Assembly (NCBI RefSeq): GCF_023617245.1
Contig: NZ_CP067396.1
Location: 5,483,001 to 5,547,000 of the forward strand
Source of the DNA: Lysobacter enzymogenes
GTDB lineage: Bacteria > Pseudomonadota > Gammaproteobacteria > Xanthomonadales > Xanthomonadaceae
DNA: 64,000 nucleotides
Direction: 5' to 3'
The notes beneath the pieces are model-generated. The model was not told where the DNA came from. It ran no database searches and saw nothing but the letters and a program-made list of their open reading frames with translations. Of this stretch, positions 43,596-52,529 are shown piece after piece. A program made the translations under genes and the position numbers. Numbering within the stretch: the first letter of the stretch is position 1; the number at the start of each line of letters is the position of its first letter.

Positions 43596-44380
43596 ACGGA
43601 TCCGACGACACGGCCCTGTATAGCGCCGTCTACGAAGGCAGCGTGCGACATCGCCGCCACCGGCCGGGCCCGCATGCCTTCGCCTATCGCATGGCCCAGC
43701 TCTACCTGGACCTGGACGAAGTCGAGCGCGTGTTCGAACGCCGTTGGCTGTGGTCGGCGCGCCGTCCCAGCCTCGCCCGTTTCCGCCGCGAGGACTACCT
43801 GGGCCCGGTGCGCATGCCCTTGGCCGAGGCTGTTCGTGAGCGCGTGCAACGCGCCTGCGGGCGACGCCCGCATGGCCCAGTCCGGCTGCTGACCCATCCA
43901 CGCTACTTCGGCTACGTGTTCAATCCGGTCAGCTTCTACTACTGCTTCGGCGCCGACGGCCATGCGCTGGAGTTTGTCGTGGCCGAGATTACCAACACCC
44001 CCTGGGGCGAGCGCCACTCCTATGTGCTGGACGCGGAGCATGCGCACCGACGCGGACGTGCGCTGGGATGGGACTTCGATAAGCGCTTCCATGTGTCGCC
44101 CTTCATGCCGATGACCCGGCGCTACGGCTGGCGCTTCACTGAGCCGCGTGAGGACCTCTTCGTGCACATGGACGTCTATGACCGCGACGAGCGTGATTTC
44201 GACGCGACCCTGCACCTGCGCCGCCGGGCTTGTGACGGGGCCGGGCTGGCCCGGCTGCTGTGGCGCTACCCGCTGATGACTGCGCAAGTAATGGGCGCCA
44301 TCCATTGGCAGGCCTTCCGACTCTGGCTCAAGCGCAATCCTGTTTACGACCATCCCGGAAACACCCGAGGTCACGCATGA
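43592..44380 (+). CDS. DUF1365 family protein
   Basis: A 262-residue soluble protein with the family signature: ALYSAVYEGSVRHRR at the start, LLTHPRYFGYVFNPVSFYYC in the middle and WGERHSYVLD and KRFHVSPFMPM beyond. DUF1365 has no proven reaction but is almost always found between an amine-oxidase-like flavoprotein and a cyclopropane-fatty-acid synthase, exactly as here. Both ends overlap neighbours by four bases (ATGA), so it is translated as part of the chain. Confidence 0.93.
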   Translation: MNGSDDTALYSAVYEGSVRHRRHRPGPHAFAYRMAQLYLDLDEVERVFERRWLWSARRPSLARFRREDYLGPVRMPLAEAVRERVQRACGRRPHGPVRLLTHPRYFGYVFNPVSFYYCFGADGHALEFVVAEITNTPWGERHSYVLDAEHAHRRGRALGWDFDKRFHVSPFMPMTRRYGWRFTEPREDLFVHMDVYDRDERDFDATLHLRRRACDGAGLARLLWRYPLMTAQVMGAIHWQAFRLWLKRNPVYDHPGNTRGHA

Positions 44381-45666
44381 ACCCGAGCTCCGCACCTAAT
44401 GCGAGACGCAGCGGCACCAGCTACACCGGCCTCGACGCCCTGCTGCGGCGTCGCCTGATTGAGACGCTCGCCGCGTTGCGCTATGGCCACATCCGCCTGC
44501 GTGACGAGTTCGGCGAGCTCACCCTCGGTGCCGCGCAGACCGAAGATCCGGAGCGCTTGGAAGCCACAGTAACCGTGCACGATCCGGGCTTTTATCGCGC
44601 GCTCGCCGCCAACGGCAGCGTCGGCGCCGGCGAGGCCTTCATCGACGGGTTGTGGGACTGCGACGACTTGGTCGCACTGGTTCGCCTGCTGGTGCGCAAC
44701 CGCGACCTGCTTGATTCGATGGAAGGCGGTTGGGCTCGCATCGGCGGCTGGGCGCTGCGCGCGTGGCATCGCCTGCGACGCAACACCCGCGCCGGGAGCC
44801 GCCGAAACATCGCCGCCCATTACGACCTGGGCAACGAATTCTTCGCCACGTTCCTCTCCACGGACCTGATGTATTCCAGCGCGGTCTATGCGGAGGAAGG
44901 CGACACATTGGAGGTGGCCTCGCAGCGCAAGCTCGACCGTATCTGCCGCAAGCTCGGTCTTTGTCCAGGCGACCGGGTGATCGAGATCGGCACCGGCTGG
45001 GGTGGCTTCGCCGTCCACGCGGCGGGCCGCTACGGCTGCCACGTCACCACCACCACGGTCTCGCGCGAGCAGCATGCCGCGGCTGCCATGCGGGTGCGCG
45101 AAGCCGGCGTGGAAGACCGGGTGACTCTGCTGCTGGAGGATTACCGCGACCTGCGCGGTGAATACGACAAGCTGGTATCAATCGAGATGGTCGAAGCCGT
45201 CGGCGCGGATTTCCTGCCTAGCTACTTCGAACGGGTAGGCGCGTTGCTGGCGCCGAACGGGCTGGCGATGCTGCAGGCGATCACCATCGAAGACCATCGC
45301 TACCAACGCGCTCTGCGCGAAGTGGATTTCATCAAGCGCTTCGTTTTTCCCGGCAGCTTCATTCCGTCGGTCGCCGCCCTGCTTGATGCCAAGACCCGCG
45401 CCTGCGATTTGGCGTTGGTGCAGCTCGACGATTTCGGCCCGTCCTACGCGCTGACCCTGCAGGCCTGGCGGCTGCGTTTCGTGGCCGCACGTGCGCGGAT
45501 CGAGGGGCTGGGCTACGACCGCCGCTTCCTGCGACTGTGGGAGTTCTATCTGTGCTACTGCGAGGGCGGCTTTCGCGAACGTTCGATCGGCGTGGCCCAG
45601 ATGCTCTTGGCTAAGCCTGGCCACCGGCGCGCGGTGCGTCTGCCGGAAGTGGAGCTGCTGGCGTGA
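44377..45666 (+). CDS. cfa: Cyclopropane-fatty-acyl-phospholipid synthase family protein (first)
   Basis: A 429-residue SAM-dependent methyltransferase with the N-terminal CFA domain (GEAFIDGLWDCDDLVALVRL), the linker HYDLGNEFFATFLSTDLMYS, the SAM-binding motif VIEIGTGWGGFAVHAA and the C-terminal LCYCEGGFRERSIG of true CFA synthases. It would add a methylene or methyl group to the cis double bond of phospholipid acyl chains. Alternatively it is a UfaM-like enzyme of furan fatty acid synthesis, which belongs to the same superfamily. Start overlaps DUF1365. Confidence 0.9.
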   Translation: MNPSSAPNARRSGTSYTGLDALLRRRLIETLAALRYGHIRLRDEFGELTLGAAQTEDPERLEATVTVHDPGFYRALAANGSVGAGEAFIDGLWDCDDLVALVRLLVRNRDLLDSMEGGWARIGGWALRAWHRLRRNTRAGSRRNIAAHYDLGNEFFATFLSTDLMYSSAVYAEEGDTLEVASQRKLDRICRKLGLCPGDRVIEIGTGWGGFAVHAAGRYGCHVTTTTVSREQHAAAAMRVREAGVEDRVTLLLEDYRDLRGEYDKLVSIEMVEAVGADFLPSYFERVGALLAPNGLAMLQAITIEDHRYQRALREVDFIKRFVFPGSFIPSVAALLDAKTRACDLALVQLDDFGPSYALTLQAWRLRFVAARARIEGLGYDRRFLRLWEFYLCYCEGGFRERSIGVAQMLLAKPGHRRAVRLPEVELLA

Positions 45667-46208
45667 ACGCCTGGGTCGAGTTTTCCGTTTACCAGGCCGT
45701 GTGGTTCGTCGCGGTCATCGCCGCCGGCAATGGTTACGCGTGGCCGGGCGCACTGGCTGCCGCGGCGTTCGTGCTGGCGCAGTGGCTGTTGTCGCCGCGG
45801 CGTACGGGTCTGGCGATTCTGCTGAGCTTGGCGCTGTTGGCCGGCGCACTCGTCGATGGGGCGCTGGCGCTAACCGGATGGGCACGTTATGCGGCGGCGT
45901 GGCCTTCGTCGCATGCTGCACCGATATGGATCTTGGGCTTGTGGTGTGCGTTCGCGACTACCCTGACCGGCAGCTTGCGGCTGTTGCAGACGCACTTGGG
46001 CACGGCTGCGGCGCTCGGCGCGATCGGCGCGCCGCTGGCGTATCTGGGTGCGGCGCGCGGCTGGGGTTCGGTCGTGTTCGCCGAACCGGCCTGGCCTGGG
46101 CTGGCCTTGCTGGCGTCGGGCTGGGCGCTCGCGCTGCCAATACTTGCATGGTCTGCGCGGCGGCTTACGCAGGCGCCGCGTAACACCGCAAGGGGGGCAA
46201 TCGCATGA
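45663..46208 (+). CDS. DUF2878 membrane protein
   Basis: A 181-residue, almost wholly hydrophobic protein with about five membrane helices (VYQAVWFVAVIAAGNGYAWP; ILLSLALLAGALVDGALAL; PIWILGLWCAFATTLTGSL; LALLASGWALALPILAW). Sequence start and spacing fit DUF2878, found in gammaproteobacterial clusters with DUF1295 and cyclopropane synthases. Starts at GTG overlapping the cfa stop by four bases. Function unknown. Confidence 0.8.
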   Translation: MNAWVEFSVYQAVWFVAVIAAGNGYAWPGALAAAAFVLAQWLLSPRRTGLAILLSLALLAGALVDGALALTGWARYAAAWPSSHAAPIWILGLWCAFATTLTGSLRLLQTHLGTAAALGAIGAPLAYLGAARGWGSVVFAEPAWPGLALLASGWALALPILAWSARRLTQAPRNTARGAIA

Positions 46209-47011
46209 GCTGGACCGCGACCTTGCTAGCGATCTGGGCGACGATGGCTCTAGTCATGACCGCAGGCTGGCAGTGGCAGCGCAGGCGCGACAACGCAGGC
46301 ATCGTCGATGTGCTGTGGTCGGCCGGCGTCGGTTCGGGTGCAGTCGTCTGCGCCGCGTTTGGCGCAGGCGACATGCGCGTGCGCGTTGCGGTGGCCGTCT
46401 GCGGCGGACTGTGGGGATTACGCCTGGCTTGGCACCTGTGGCGCCGCGTGCGCAGCGAGGACGAGGACGGCCGTTACCGTCACTTGCGCGAGTACTGGCA
46501 TGGGCACCAAGGCAGATTCTTCCTGTTCTTCCATTTCCAGGCGCTGCTGGTACCGCTGTTCTGCCTGCCGTTCGCCGCGGCCGCGGCCAACGCGTCGGCG
46601 CGTATGCCGTGGCTGGTAGCCGGCGTGGCCGTGTGGGCACTGGCGTGGGCCGGCGAAGCGCTCGCGGACCGACAGCTCGCGCGCTTCCGCGCGGACCCGG
46701 GCAATCGCGGCCGCACCTGCGACAGTGGTTTGTGGCGCTATTCGCGCCATCCCAATTACTTCTTCGAATGGCTGCACTGGTTCGCCTACGCCTTGTTTGC
46801 CGTCGGTTCGCCGCTGGCGTGGCTGGCCTGGACCGGGCCGGTGACGATGTACGCATTTGTGCGCTACCTCAGCGGCGTTCCGTTCACCGAGGCCCAAGCC
46901 TTGCGCACTCGCGGTGAGGACTACCGCCGCTACCAGCAGCGCACGCCTATGTTCTTCCCCTGGTTCCCCCGCGCACCGCGAGAGCGTCAAGCACAGGAGA
47001 AAAATCGATGA
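46205..47011 (+). CDS. DUF1295 steroid-reductase-like membrane protein
   Basis: A 268-residue membrane protein of the steroid 5-alpha-reductase/isoprenylcysteine methyltransferase superfamily: NAGIVDVLWSAGVG near the start and the diagnostic LWRYSRHPNYFFEWLHWFAY followed by LRTRGEDYRRYQQRTPMFFP. Such proteins reduce a double bond with NADPH or methylate a substrate in the membrane. Overlaps DUF2878 upstream and the next methyltransferase downstream by four bases each. Confidence 0.9.
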   Translation: MSWTATLLAIWATMALVMTAGWQWQRRRDNAGIVDVLWSAGVGSGAVVCAAFGAGDMRVRVAVAVCGGLWGLRLAWHLWRRVRSEDEDGRYRHLREYWHGHQGRFFLFFHFQALLVPLFCLPFAAAAANASARMPWLVAGVAVWALAWAGEALADRQLARFRADPGNRGRTCDSGLWRYSRHPNYFFEWLHWFAYALFAVGSPLAWLAWTGPVTMYAFVRYLSGVPFTEAQALRTRGEDYRRYQQRTPMFFPWFPRAPRERQAQEKNR

Positions 47012-48099
47012 ATTCGTTAGTGTCCGAGCCGTCTTCCCCGCCCGTCTACGCGCCCGACCGCCAGCCCGCCAGCGGACTGCTCGGCCTGGCTGAACGTGGC
47101 TGGTTGCCGGATGCCGCTATCCGTCACGGCATTCGCCGGCTTTGCATGCAGCGGTTACGCGAGGAGTATGCCGACGGCCTGGGCGGCCAGCACGATCTAT
47201 ACCGCGTGCGCATCGAGCTGCTGCGGCAAAGCCCGATCGCGATCCACACGGACGCGGCCAACGGCCAGCACTACGAGTTGCCGCCGGAGTTCTTCGCCCA
47301 CTGCCTAGGGCCACGCATGAAGTACTCGTGCTGCTACTACCCCACCGGCGAGGAAACTCTGGCCCAGGCCGAAGAGGCGATGCTGGAACTCTACGGGCGG
47401 CGCGCTCAGCTCAAGGACGGACAGCACATCCTCGAGCTAGGCTGCGGATGGGGCTCGTTGACCTTATGGATGGCGCAGCGCTATCCGTCGGCGCAGATCG
47501 TCGCAGTGTCCAACTCGCAGCCGCAGCGCGAGCACATCGAGCGGCGCTGCCGCGAACTCGGTCTGTCGAACGTTCTGGTGATCACCGCCGACGCCAACCG
47601 CCTGAACCTCGATCCGATGCGCTTCGACCGCTGCGTCTCTATTGAGATGTTCGAGCACATGCGCAACTACGAGCATCTGCTGCGACGCGTCTCCGGCTGG
47701 CTGCAGCCGGACGGCAAACTGTTCGTGCACATCTTCTGTCATCGCGAACTGATGTACCCGTTCGAAACGAAAGGCGATGACGATTGGATGGGCCGGCACT
47801 TCTTCACCGGTGGCCTGATGCCCGCGGCCGATACCCTGCTGTGGTTCCAGAACGACCTGCGCATCGACAAGCGCTGGCTGCTCGACGGCAGCCATTACCA
47901 ACGTACCGCCAACCACTGGTTGGCCAACCAGGACGCCCACCGCGGCGCCACCGACGACGCACTTGAGGCGGCGTATGGTGACGCTTACCGCCTGTGGCGG
48001 CAGCGCTGGCGCATGTTCTGGATGGCGTGCGCCGAGCTGTTTGGTTACGACCGCGGCCAGCAATGGGGCGTCGCTCACTACCTATTCTCTAAGCGTTGA
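47008..48099 (+). CDS. Second cyclopropane-synthase-like methyltransferase
   Basis: A 363-residue SAM-dependent methyltransferase with the HYELPPEFFAHCLGPRMKYS segment and SAM motif ILELGCGWGSLTLWMA, then SIEMFEHMRNYE. It differs from the first enzyme: the N-terminal CFA domain is shorter and the C-terminal YCEGGF motif is replaced by WMACAELFGYDRGQQWGVAH, so it belongs to a separate branch with an unknown acceptor. Two non-identical paralogues in one operon suggest consecutive or alternative lipid modifications. Confidence 0.88.
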   Translation: MNSLVSEPSSPPVYAPDRQPASGLLGLAERGWLPDAAIRHGIRRLCMQRLREEYADGLGGQHDLYRVRIELLRQSPIAIHTDAANGQHYELPPEFFAHCLGPRMKYSCCYYPTGEETLAQAEEAMLELYGRRAQLKDGQHILELGCGWGSLTLWMAQRYPSAQIVAVSNSQPQREHIERRCRELGLSNVLVITADANRLNLDPMRFDRCVSIEMFEHMRNYEHLLRRVSGWLQPDGKLFVHIFCHRELMYPFETKGDDDWMGRHFFTGGLMPAADTLLWFQNDLRIDKRWLLDGSHYQRTANHWLANQDAHRGATDDALEAAYGDAYRLWRQRWRMFWMACAELFGYDRGQQWGVAHYLFSKR

Positions 48100-48108
48100 G
48101 GATTCTCC

Positions 48109-48672
48109 ATGAACTCTTCACTGCGTTTTTTGGCCGTGCTGATCTTGATTCCGGCGCTTGGATCTTGCGCTAGCCAAGCCAGACCGATGCCGCCGGTCGA
48201 ATCGGTCGACCTGCCCCGGTTCATGGGAGACTGGTACGTGATCGCCCACATTCCCTCGCGCCCGGAGCGCGAAGCTTTCGATGCGGTCGAGTCGTACCGG
48301 TTGGACGAGAAGGGTCGCGTACTTACCACCTTCACGTTCCGCAAGGGCAGCCATGACGCGCCCATTGAAACCATGCACCCGACCGGCTTCGTCAAGCCGG
48401 GCACCGGCAACGCGGTGTGGGGTATGCAGTTCATCTGGCCGATCAAGGCCGAGTACGTCATTGCTTATTTGGACGAGAACTACACCCGCACCATCGTCGC
48501 CCGCAGCAAGCGCGATTACGCCTGGATCATGGCCCGCTCGCCGCAAATTCCGGAGCAGGACTACGCCCAGCTGGTGGAGCGCCTGCGCGAACTCGGCTAT
48601 TCGACCACGGACCTGCGCAAGGTGCCGCAGGCCCGATCATCGCAGGATTCGCCCAAGCAGGGTTCAAAGTAA
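48109..48672 (+). CDS. Lipocalin lipoprotein (Blc-like), first
   Basis: A 187-residue protein with a lipoprotein signal (AVLILIPALGSCAS) and the lipocalin signature FMGDWYVIAHIPSRPE at about residues 38-53; later parts keep VIAYLDENYTRTIVARSKRD and YAWIMARSPQI. Bacterial lipocalins bind lysophospholipids or fatty acids at the outer membrane and are induced by membrane stress. It starts 9 bases after the methyltransferase stop. Confidence 0.9.
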   Translation: MNSSLRFLAVLILIPALGSCASQARPMPPVESVDLPRFMGDWYVIAHIPSRPEREAFDAVESYRLDEKGRVLTTFTFRKGSHDAPIETMHPTGFVKPGTGNAVWGMQFIWPIKAEYVIAYLDENYTRTIVARSKRDYAWIMARSPQIPEQDYAQLVERLRELGYSTTDLRKVPQARSSQDSPKQGSK

Positions 48673-48676
48673 CAAC

Positions 48677-48964
48677 ATGCCATTGAGCAACACTTGGTCG
48701 CCCCTTCGATGTGCAGCCTTAAACCCCATGAGATGTCAGCAACTGTTCCCCACCATCCTGGCTGCGCGCCAGGATGGGAAGATCGTGTCCCTTGTTTCCG
48801 CACAGCGCTACGTGTTCTTGCACCCAGGGAACAAGGACGACTGGAAATACCTAGGAGCACTTGCAGAGGACAATCACGGCGCGCTACTGAGGATACGTTC
48901 GAAGGGCGTGTACTGCGAAGAAGTAAATGAGGTGTTCCTTTATCGTGATCCCGCCGCTCCTTGA
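48677..48964 (+). CDS. Small hypothetical protein between the lipocalins
   Basis: A 95-residue frame starting at an ATG 4 bases after the lipocalin stop; an ATG at 48728 is an alternative. The core DGKIVSLVSAQRYVFLHPGN, KDDWKYLGALAEDNHGALL and RIRSKGVYCEEVNEVFLY reads like a small folded protein with several strands. GC is somewhat lower than in the operon. No family recognised, no signal peptide. Confidence 0.5.
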   Translation: MPLSNTWSPLRCAALNPMRCQQLFPTILAARQDGKIVSLVSAQRYVFLHPGNKDDWKYLGALAEDNHGALLRIRSKGVYCEEVNEVFLYRDPAAP

Positions 48965-49021
48965 CCGCCCCGCTAGCTGTCCGATGCCTGCCGCCCCCGT
49001 TTCGTTCCACTGAGCACATTC

Positions 49022-49534
49022 ATGAAATCCATTGTTATCGCCGCAGCACTCGCCTCCTCGTCCGCCGCCAACGCGCCGGTCGCCGAATTCGCGTTGGATC
49101 GCTACCTGGGCACTTGGCACGAAGCGGCGCACCTGCCGATGTTTTTCCAGCGCAACTGCAAGGATCAGACCACGGCCCAGTACAGCCGCCTGGCGGATGG
49201 GAGCATCGAAGTCAGGAATCGGTGCCGTACCCGGTCCGGCGAGATCCAGGAGGCCGTAGGAAGGGCCAGGGCCACTGCGCGCCCCGCTGCACTCGAAGTC
49301 CGCTTTGCCCCGGCGTGGCTGAGCTGGGTGCCCGGTATCTGGGCCGACTACTGGGTTGTGGATCTCGATCAAGACTACCGATGGGCGGTGGTCGGTTCGC
49401 CTTCCCGAAAGTACCTGTGGGTGCTGTCGCGTGAGCCAGGCATGCAGCGCGCCCTTTACCGCGAGATCGTCCAACGGGCCAAGGATCGTGGTTACGACGT
49501 GGATCGTCTGGTGGAGACCGGCGTGCAGGATTGA
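49022..49534 (+). CDS. Lipocalin, second (exported)
   Basis: A 170-residue protein with a short signal peptide (MKSIVIAAALASSSAANA) and the lipocalin start DRYLGTWHEAAHLPMFFQRN, then VRNRCRTRSGEIQEAVGRAR, DYWVVDLDQDYRWAVVGSPS and YLWVLSREP. It lacks a lipobox cysteine, so unlike the first lipocalin it should be soluble in the periplasm. The pair may carry modified fatty acids between membranes, an inference from family function and operon context. Confidence 0.9.
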   Translation: MKSIVIAAALASSSAANAPVAEFALDRYLGTWHEAAHLPMFFQRNCKDQTTAQYSRLADGSIEVRNRCRTRSGEIQEAVGRARATARPAALEVRFAPAWLSWVPGIWADYWVVDLDQDYRWAVVGSPSRKYLWVLSREPGMQRALYREIVQRAKDRGYDVDRLVETGVQD

Positions 49535-49556
49535 TCGGCCTGCAGATCCCGACCGC

Positions 49557-51122
49557 ATGCATCCGTCAACACCCACCCCGATCCGCAACCTCGTCCTGGT
49601 CCTCGGCGATCAGCTCGATATCGACTCGTCAGTATTTGAAGGCTTCGATCCCGCCCTCGACCTGGTCTGGATGGCCGAGGTCGACGGCGAAGCGACCCAT
49701 GTCTGGAACGGCAAGCCGCGTCTGGCGCTGTTCCTGGCGGCGATGCGACACTTCCGCGACGAGTTGCAGCGGCGCGGGCTACCGGTCGCCTACCGAGCGC
49801 TAGGCAGCCACGAATTCGTTCAACTCGAACACGCCCTGGCTGCGGACCTCGAACACTATCGTCCTGAGCGGGTGATCGCGGTGCGTCCCGGCGAATGGCG
49901 TCTCGACCAATCGCTGCGGCAGGCCTGCCAAGACGCCGGCGTGGCCTGGAGTGAACGGCCAGACCTGCATTTCTATTGCGACCCGCACGATTTCGCCGAC
50001 TGGGCTAAAGATAAGTCAGTGTTGCGCATGGAGCATTTCTACCGCTGGATCCGCAAGCGCGAGAACGTGCTGCTGGACGGCGGCGAACCCACCGGCGGGC
50101 GCTGGAACTACGATCAGGACAACCGCGCCAGTTTCGACCGACGCGGCCCCGGCCTGCTGGCCGCTCCGCGGCGTTTCACACCGGATACGACCACGCTCGA
50201 GGCCATCGCCCTTGTCGAGGAACGCTTCGCCGGTCACCCTGGCTCACTGGCCCAGTTCGATTGGCCGTTGACGCCCGGGCAAGCCGAACAGGCGCTGGCG
50301 GATTTCATCGAACATCGCTTACCGCTGTTCGGCCGCTACCAGGATGCTATGTGGAGCGATCAGCCCTGGCTCTACCACGCGCGCTTGTCGACGGCGATGA
50401 ACCTCAAACTATTGTCGCCGCGGCGCGTGATCGCGGCAGCGGTCCAAGCCCATCGCGCCGGCCACGCGCCCATCGAAGCGGTCGAGGGGTTCGTGCGTCA
50501 AGTCATCGGCTGGCGCGAATACGTGCGCGGCTACTACTGGCTGCGCATGCCGCAACTGGCCGAGGCCAACCAGCTGCAGGCGCAGGCGCCGCTGCCCGGC
50601 TTCTACTGGACCGCCAACACCCCCATGCAGTGCCTGCGCCAAGCGCTGTCGCAGACGCTTGAGCTCGGCTACGCCCACCATATCCAGCGGCTGATGGTCA
50701 CCGGCCTGTTCTCAATGCTACTCGGGGTTCGTCCACGCGAGATCCACGCCTGGTACTTAGCGGTCTATGTAGACGCCGTGGAATGGGTCGAACTGCCCAA
50801 CGTCCTCGGCATGAGCCAGTACGCCGACGGCGGCCGAATGGTGTCCAAACCATACGCGGCCAGTGGCCGGTACATCCAGCGCATGTCGAACTACTGCGAC
50901 GGCTGCCCGTTCGACCCGAGTCGCGCCACCGGCGAGAAGGCCTGTCCGTTCACGACGTTGTACTGGGACTTCCTCGATCGTCACCGCGGACGATTCGAAC
51001 ACCACCCGCGCGCGGCCTTGCAATGGAAAAGCCTGAACCGTTTATCTGTGCCACAACTAGACGAGATCCGCGCGCAGGCGCAGCGGCTGCGGGACGCGCT
51101 GGCCGCCGACGCCGGGTCGTGA
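49557..51122 (+). CDS. Fe-S photolyase/cryptochrome-related protein (PhrB type)
   Basis: A 521-residue protein of the deoxyribodipyrimidine-photolyase-related family: N-terminal NLVLVLGDQLDID, FAD-binding part YHARLSTAMNLKLLSPRRVI, GWREYVRGYYWLRMP, and the cysteine cluster CDGCPFDP ... KACPFTTLYWDFLDRHR at about 440-470, which with one more Cys (about 361) makes the [4Fe-4S] site of bacterial (6-4) photolyases. It repairs UV photoproducts using light or acts as a blue-light sensor. It follows lipocalin 2 by 22 bases and joins DNA repair to the lipid operon. Confidence 0.9.
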   Translation: MHPSTPTPIRNLVLVLGDQLDIDSSVFEGFDPALDLVWMAEVDGEATHVWNGKPRLALFLAAMRHFRDELQRRGLPVAYRALGSHEFVQLEHALAADLEHYRPERVIAVRPGEWRLDQSLRQACQDAGVAWSERPDLHFYCDPHDFADWAKDKSVLRMEHFYRWIRKRENVLLDGGEPTGGRWNYDQDNRASFDRRGPGLLAAPRRFTPDTTTLEAIALVEERFAGHPGSLAQFDWPLTPGQAEQALADFIEHRLPLFGRYQDAMWSDQPWLYHARLSTAMNLKLLSPRRVIAAAVQAHRAGHAPIEAVEGFVRQVIGWREYVRGYYWLRMPQLAEANQLQAQAPLPGFYWTANTPMQCLRQALSQTLELGYAHHIQRLMVTGLFSMLLGVRPREIHAWYLAVYVDAVEWVELPNVLGMSQYADGGRMVSKPYAASGRYIQRMSNYCDGCPFDPSRATGEKACPFTTLYWDFLDRHRGRFEHHPRAALQWKSLNRLSVPQLDEIRAQAQRLRDALAADAGS

Positions 51123-51266
51123 CTGCCGCGATGCAGCGGGTCTGCCGGCGCGAATCAGCGATGGCCACGAACCCGGCATGCGATCATCATGCCCGCGGTT
51201 CCGCCCTACCCTGCGGACACTTCGCGAACCTGCGCTGCATGCGCAAAACACGCCCTACATGCCATC

Positions 51267-52529
51267 ATGGAACTTAGAAAAAAACTGGCGATCCTCGCCG
51301 ACGCCGCCAAGTACGACGCGTCCTGCGCGTCTAGCGGCGGCAAGCGGCGCGACTCCACCGGCGGCGGCATCGGTAGCACCGAAGGCATGGGCATCTGCCA
51401 CTTCTATACGCCCGATGGCCGCTGCGTGTCGCTGCTGAAGATCCTACTGACCAACTTCTGTATCTTCGACTGCGCCTACTGCATCAACCGCTCGTCCAGT
51501 AGCGTCCCCAGGGCGCGCTTCGCCACCGCCGAGGTAGTGCGGCTGACCTTGGAGTTTTACAAGCGCAACTATATCGAAGGCCTGTTCCTGTCCAGCGGCA
51601 TCATCCGCAACAGCGACTACACGATGGAGCAACTGGTCGAGGTCTCGCGCTCGCTGCGCCAGGACCACGGCTTTCGCGGCTACATCCACCTCAAGACGAT
51701 TCCCGATGCCTCGCGCGAGCTGATCGCCCGCGCTGGACTCTACGCGGACCGGCTCAGCATTAATATCGAACTGCCGACCGAAGGTGGGCTCAAGGCGCTG
51801 GCACCGGAAAAGGACGCGGCCTCGATCCAGTCTGCGATGGGCGAAGTGTCGTGGCGGATCCAGGATAGCGCCGAGCAACGTCGTAAGTCGGCGGTCGCGG
51901 GCCAGCGCCGGCCTCGCCGCGCGCCATTCGCGCCGGCCGGTCAAAGTACTCAGATGATCGTTGGCGCGGATGACGCCGACGACCGCAGCATCCTCGACAA
52001 GTCCGATCTACTCTACCGCCGCTACGGCATGCGCCGGGTCTACTACTCCGGCTACAGCCCGATCCAGGACGCCTCGGCCCGCCTGCCCGCGCAGCCGCCG
52101 CCGCTGCTGCGTGAGCATCGCCTCTACCAGGCCGACTGGCTGCTGCGCTTCTACGAATTCAGCCTCGAAGACATCGCGCCGGCACAGGCTACTGGCGCCG
52201 CGGCCATGCTCGACCTGGATATCGACCCCAAGCTGGCCTGGGCCTTGCGGCATCCCACGTTCTTCCCGGTCGACCTCAACAAGGCTTCGCGCGAAGCGAT
52301 GCTGCGCGTCCCCGGTCTGGGCGTTCGCAACGTCGACAAGATCGTCTCAGGTCGGCGCTACCGCCGGCTGCGCTTGGGCGACCTGAGCCGGCTGCGTGCG
52401 CCGGTCTCCAAGCTGCTGCCGTTCGTGTGCGTGCTGGATCACCACCCCGGCCAACGCCTGGATGATCCCGACGCGCTGCGCAAGTCGCTGGCGCCGGGCG
52501 CGCGCCAACTCGACTTGTTCGCCTCATGA
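51267..52529 (+). CDS. Putative DNA modification/repair radical SAM protein
   Basis: A 420-residue protein with the radical SAM motif CIFDCAYC (CxxxCxxC, about residues 65-72), an N-terminal GGGIGSTEGMGICHFYTPDG and a C-terminal helix-hairpin-helix region (MLRVPGLGVRNVDKIVSGRR). This is the TIGR03916 type. It cleaves SAM to a radical, with the HhH motif pointing to DNA as partner. I start at MELRKKLAILADAAK, usual for the family. Its TGA overlaps the ATG of the next gene, its constant companion in many genomes. Confidence 0.9.
   Translation: MELRKKLAILADAAKYDASCASSGGKRRDSTGGGIGSTEGMGICHFYTPDGRCVSLLKILLTNFCIFDCAYCINRSSSSVPRARFATAEVVRLTLEFYKRNYIEGLFLSSGIIRNSDYTMEQLVEVSRSLRQDHGFRGYIHLKTIPDASRELIARAGLYADRLSINIELPTEGGLKALAPEKDAASIQSAMGEVSWRIQDSAEQRRKSAVAGQRRPRRAPFAPAGQSTQMIVGADDADDRSILDKSDLLYRRYGMRRVYYSGYSPIQDASARLPAQPPPLLREHRLYQADWLLRFYEFSLEDIAPAQATGAAAMLDLDIDPKLAWALRHPTFFPVDLNKASREAMLRVPGLGVRNVDKIVSGRRYRRLRLGDLSRLRAPVSKLLPFVCVLDHHPGQRLDDPDALRKSLAPGARQLDLFAS

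Noticed and set aside
49557..49590. GCATCC near the photolyase start considered as a fourth ECF promoter
   Set aside because: It lies inside the coding sequence and has no CGTA at the 16-base spacing.
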